Shown here piece after piece: positions 55,986-60,000 of a stretch of DNA of 60,000 nucleotides; the first letter of the stretch is position 1, and the number at the start of each line of letters is the position of its first letter. This DNA is from Symsagittifera roscoffensis (Eukaryota; Xenacoelomorpha; Acoela; Convolutidae): contig NC_087062.1 of assembly GCF_963678635.1 (NCBI RefSeq), forward strand, positions 42,362,395-42,422,394, in the 5' to 3' direction. The translations under genes and the position numbers were made by a program. The notes under the pieces were generated by a model. The model made no database searches. It saw only the letters and a list, made by a program, of their open reading frames with translations, and was not told where the DNA came from.

Positions 55986-58900
55986 AAGTATTTTCCATTC
56001 GAAACACGAGTTACGTTTGAGGACGAACATGAGTTTCTAGGAGTGGTCTCATGGTATGGGGATGAATATTAATAACCATGAAATCAAAATTTTGGTACAA
56101 AATTAAGTTTACTTGGTTCGACCGGAAGCCTTCAAACGGTAACCGTTTCCTTGGTTCATTTTGATTTCGTCAGGGGATGATAAGACAGAGCAATGACATC
56201 AATAAATCTTTATTTAATAAAATTTGCTTAAATCCGCCAAAATCCTCTCAATGGTAACAAGTTTGTTGACTCGTTCTTGCGAAAGATAGCTTTGTAATGG
56301 GTCTTATGGAGAAGGCTATGACGCAACAGATCTCTTTGTAATGGTTTGGTAATATCACTTCAAAATTCTGACGCGATCCAACCATGTGGTCTGGGGATGA
56401 TGTGACCCAGCCATGAGATCACTAATTAATTAAATAAATTGTGAAAAAAAATTTCACTTTGAAATGATCTGTGGATGACGAGGCAGAGCAATGAGATCAA
56501 AAATTCTGCATATAATTATTCTTGCTTGGTTCGGCTGAAAGCCTCTAAACGGTAACAATCTCCTTGGTTCACTTCGAAATGGTCCGTGGATGACGAGGCA
56601 GAGCATTGAGATCAAAATTTCTGCATATAATTAAATTTACTTGTTATGGCCGGCAGCCTTTAAACAGAAACAGTTTCGTTGACTGATTTTGAAAAATCTG
56701 TGGATGACAAGGCAAAGCCATGAGATCAATAATTCTGCATATAATTAATCTTGCTTGTTTCGGCTGAAAGCCTCTAAACGGTAACAATCTCCTTGATTCA
56801 CTTTGAAATGATCCGGGGATGACGAGGCAGAGCAATGAGATCAAAAATTCTGCATATAATTAAGTTTACTTGGCTCGATTGACAGCCTTTAAACGGTAAC
56901 AGTTTTGTTGAATGATTTTGAAATTGTCTGTGGATGACCAGACAAAGCCATTAAGTTTATTTGAATCTTGGTCTGGAGATGATGAGACAAAGCCATGAGA
57001 TCAATAATTCTGCATATAATTGAGTTTGGTTTATTCGGCCGAAACTTTTATATGGTAACAAGTTCCTTGACTCGATCTTACAAAAAATTGCTTCGAAATG
57101 GTCTGAGAAGAAGAGTCACGGTCATGAGATCAATAATTCTGCATATAAATTAATTTGATTGGTTCAGCAAAAAACCTGTAAACGGTAACAAACTCGTTTA
57201 TATCGATCTTTCAAAAGAGCACACTGAAATGGTTCGGTTAGAGAAAATTATGAGCACGTGAGACTCCATAAGAACGCTAGGGTTTAAGCTAACTTTCGTT
57301 TTTTCATGTGTTTTCCATTCGAAACACGAGTTACTTTTGCGGACTAATATGAGCTTCTAAGAGTGCTCTCATTTTCTGGGGATGACTAGACCTAGCCAAG
57401 AGATCATTAATTCTGTACAAAATTAAGTTTGCTTGGTTCGGCCGGAAGCCTTTAAACGGTAACAGTTTTGTTGACTCATTTTGAAATGGTCACGGGATGA
57501 TAAGGCAGAGCAATGAGATCAATAATTCTTTGTTTAATAAAATTTGCTTAGTTCGGCCAAAAGCCTTCAACGGTAACAAGGTTGTTTACTCGTTCTTACC
57601 AAAGATAGCTTTGCAATGGGTCTTATGGAGATGGCTTTGACGCAACAGATCTCTTCGTAATGGGTTTGGTAGGATGATCCATGAGATCACTGATTGAAAG
57701 TTTAAGGATTGAACCTGACTTTTACGAAAGATCACCTCAAATGGTCCGGGGATGACAAGAAAGAGCCATGGGATCAAAAAATTAGCATGTAAAGGTTTTT
57801 GCTCGGTTCGGCCGAAAGTCTCTAAACGGTAACAATTTTGTTGAATCACTTTGGAATGGTCCGGGGATGACGAGGCAGAGCAATGAGATCAATTATTCTG
57901 CAATTAATTGAGATTGCTTGGTTCCGCCGAACGCTCCTAATTGGTAACAATTTCGTTGACATTTTTTGAATTAGTCTTGGGATGACGAGACGGAGCCATG
58001 AGATCAATAATTATGCATATAATTATTTTGGCTCGATTCGTCCGAAAGCCTTTAAACGGTAACAAGTTCGTTGACTCAATCTTATGTAAGATGACCTTGA
58101 ACGGGTCTGATAGAGAAGTTTATGACGCAAAAGATTACCTCAAAATGAATCTGGTAAGGACGCGACTCTGTTATATGGTCTGGGGATGACACGACGCAGA
58201 CATGAGATCAGTAATTTAATAAATAAATAGTGAAAAAAATTTCACTAAATTTTATTTTAAAATGATCTGTGGATGACGAGACAAAGTCATGAGATCAATA
58301 TATCTGCTTATAATCAAGTTTGCTTGGTTCGGCCGACAGACTTTAAACGGTAACAGTTTCTTTGATTCATTTTGAAATGGTCCGGGGATGACGAGGCAGA
58401 GCGAGTAATGAGATCAAAAATTCTGCATGTAATTAATTTTACTTGGTCCGGCCGACAGCCTTCAAACGGTAACATTTTCGTTGACTGAATTTGAAATTGT
58501 CTGTGAATGACGAGACAAAGCCATGAGATCAAAATTTCTACATATAATTAAGTTTGCTTGGTTCGGTTGAAAGCCTCTAAGCGGTAACAATTTTGTTGAC
58601 TGATTTTGAAATTGTCTGGGGATGACGACACAGAGCAATGAGATCAAAAATTCTGCATAAAATTAAAATTGCTGTGTTCGGCCGAAAACCTTTCAACTGT
58701 AACAAGTTTGTTGATTCGATCTTACCAAAGATCACTTTGAAATGGGTAATATAGAGAAAACTATGACACAAAAGATCACTTCGAAATGGGTCTGGTAGGA
58801 TCACTTCAAAATTCGGACGCAACCCAACCATGTGCTCTGGTGATTTTGCGACACACCCCTCAGATCACTAACATAATATTTAAGGAGTGAAGATGATTTT

Positions 58901-59115
58901 CATAGAAGATCACTTTGAAATTGTCTGAGGATGATGTGACCCAGCCATGAGATCACTAATTTAAAATTTAAGAAGTAAATATGACTTTTACTAACGATCT
59001 ATTTGAAACGGTCCGGGGATGACACAACAAAACCATGAGATCAATAAAAAAGAAAATAATTGTTTTTGCTGGGCTCGGCCGGAAGGTCTCTAAGCGGTAA
59101 CAGTAGTAGAAGTGT
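55985..59115. repeat. 115/131-bp and 88-bp satellite array, right part
   Basis: Core starts at 56583, 56697, 56812 and 56927 are spaced 114, 115 and 115 bp, the cleanest run of the short monomer. The linkers carry TTCGGCCGAA-like palindromes and AACGGTAAC. An 88-bp hybrid unit spans 58924-59012. It belongs to the same family as 33690-37830 and is separated from it by the ~18-kb non-satellite block. Confidence 0.92.
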
Positions 59116-59150
59116 GAGGCGATCAGGGGGGGTGGTTGCTGAACCCCATG

Positions 59151-59450
59151 TATTAACATAGGCTATAGAGTATCCCAACAGCAACCTATGTACTAAGATA
59201 GGGAATAGATTTCCCTCGGTATTAAGATAGGGAATAGGTTTACCAATGTATTAAGACGGTAAGATTTCAGATGGTAAGTTTCCGAAAAATTTTTGGCGCC
59301 CGATCTTACCATGTTTTAAGATAGTGTTTATATTTCCCATGTATTAGGATAGTGTATAGTTTTTCCTTTGTATAAGGATTAGAAATTAATTGTATTAACA
59401 CAAGGAATAGGTTTCCCAATGTATTAAGATGGGGAATGGTAAGGTTTCAG
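59151..59450. repeat. 29-bp minisatellite (TATTAAGATAGGGAATAGGT unit)
   Basis: Units starting at 59191, 59220, 59249, then 59314, 59342, 59371, 59393 and 59422 share TATTAAGATAGGGAATAG followed by GTTTCCCAATG with substitutions. Most spacings are 28-29 bp. A break at 59255-59313 contains GGTAAG words. Confidence 0.88.
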
Positions 59451-59775
59451 TGTGATGGTAAGAAAATGGTAAGAATAACGGTGTTTTTTGGATTTTAAGT
59501 GGAAATGTCTAGCTTTTTCGCAAAAATCTCGGCACGCGTTATGTAATTTTTGAGTTTTATATGTAGAATGTTTAATGAAGAGATTATGTTCATTTTTTCA
59601 TGGTAAATTTGGAAATGTTTTAAAAAAAAAGATATTTTTTCAAAAAACTTCAAAACACGATAAGATTTGATATAATTTTACTTAATCACTATTTTATTAG
59701 ATGATTCTTTTTTTTGAAACTGTACTCAATCTAGCTTAAACTATGCTGAAACCTACTGAAACCTTATAAAACCTT

Positions 59776-59915
59776 CAAGTTTTTGGAAAAAATTGCAAAA
59801 ATTTCAAGTTTTTGGAAAAAATTGCAAAAAATTCAAAGTTTTTGGGAAAATTTGCAAAAATTTCAAGTTTTTGGAAAAAATTGCAGGCATCTCAAGGCTT
59901 TGGCAAGTTTTTTGT
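59776..59915. repeat. 29-30-bp minisatellite (TCAAGTTTTTGGAAAAAATT unit)
   Basis: CAAGTTTTTGG or close variants recur at 59776, 59805, 59834, 59864 and 59893, each followed by an A-run and TTGCA. Spacings are 29, 29, 30 and 29 bp, and the last unit is more GC-rich and diverged. Confidence 0.92.
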
Positions 59916-60000
59916 TGCTTCTGATCTAATTTTTAAAAATATGGATATGTTTAGAGTTTAAAATTAAGCTCAAATTGTATTTCAATTGGCATCATGTTGA

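Noticed and set aside
4664-59115. CRISPR-like array because of regularly spaced palindromic boxes
   Set aside because: The linkers are themselves repeats, not unique spacers, the genome is eukaryotic and there are no cas genes.

Overview
This window looks like repeat-dominated, heterochromatin-like DNA from a eukaryote, most likely a metazoan invertebrate. It holds degenerate Ty3/gypsy-type LTR retrotransposons, a decayed non-LTR (LINE) reverse transcriptase, minisatellites and a very large satellite-like array. I see no bacterial operon structure, no rRNA, no convincing tRNA and no intact host gene. The gag/pol style of element A (5.2-7.9 kb) and the LINE resemble families I know from cnidarians and other marine invertebrates. 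That resemblance is from memory; the species cannot be named from the sequence.

Layout. 1-445: a 14-bp minisatellite that turns into a 27-bp (16+11) composite repeat. 446-2850: no recognisable gene. 2850-4660: a frameshifted LINE fragment. 4664-5213: satellite. 5214-7940: an internally deleted gypsy element (A) inserted inside a satellite core box with a visible 5-bp target duplication. 7208-15930: nested tandem duplications (1.63 kb and 2.80 kb periods). 16.6-33.7 kb: arrays of a ~153-bp satellite monomer in both orientations, with higher-order blocks, orientation switches and a 1.4-kb-arm inverted repeat, interrupted at 19.6-20.4 kb by a decayed SGNH-hydrolase-like remnant. 33.7-37.8 kb and 56.0-59.1 kb: a related 115/131-bp and 88-bp satellite family. 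37.8-56.0 kb: an ~18-kb non-satellite block holding a gypsy element (B: gag, protease, RT, RNase H, integrase, pol tail), an unrecognised broken ORF of about 3 kb after it, and an LTR-like sequence. 59.15-59.92 kb: two minisatellites with ~29-bp units.

The unifying signal is a core box of about 38-41 bp: GATCTCGTGG, then TCTGGGGATGACG..., then CCATGAGATC, an imperfect palindrome flanked by GATC. It recurs dozens of times. Three monomer types (about 153, 115-131 and 88 bp) share it but carry different linkers, and the 88-bp type is a chimera of the other two. In the 153-bp type the linker is bounded by 13-bp inverted termini, so the array can also be read as tandemly joined MITE-like units. 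This modular satellite is the best candidate for something undescribed.

None of the protein-coding segments is intact. Every retroelement gene carries frameshifts or stops. In element B the duplicated pol segments share the same stop codons, so the element was already dead when it was duplicated. Most other open frames in the satellite are chance frames.
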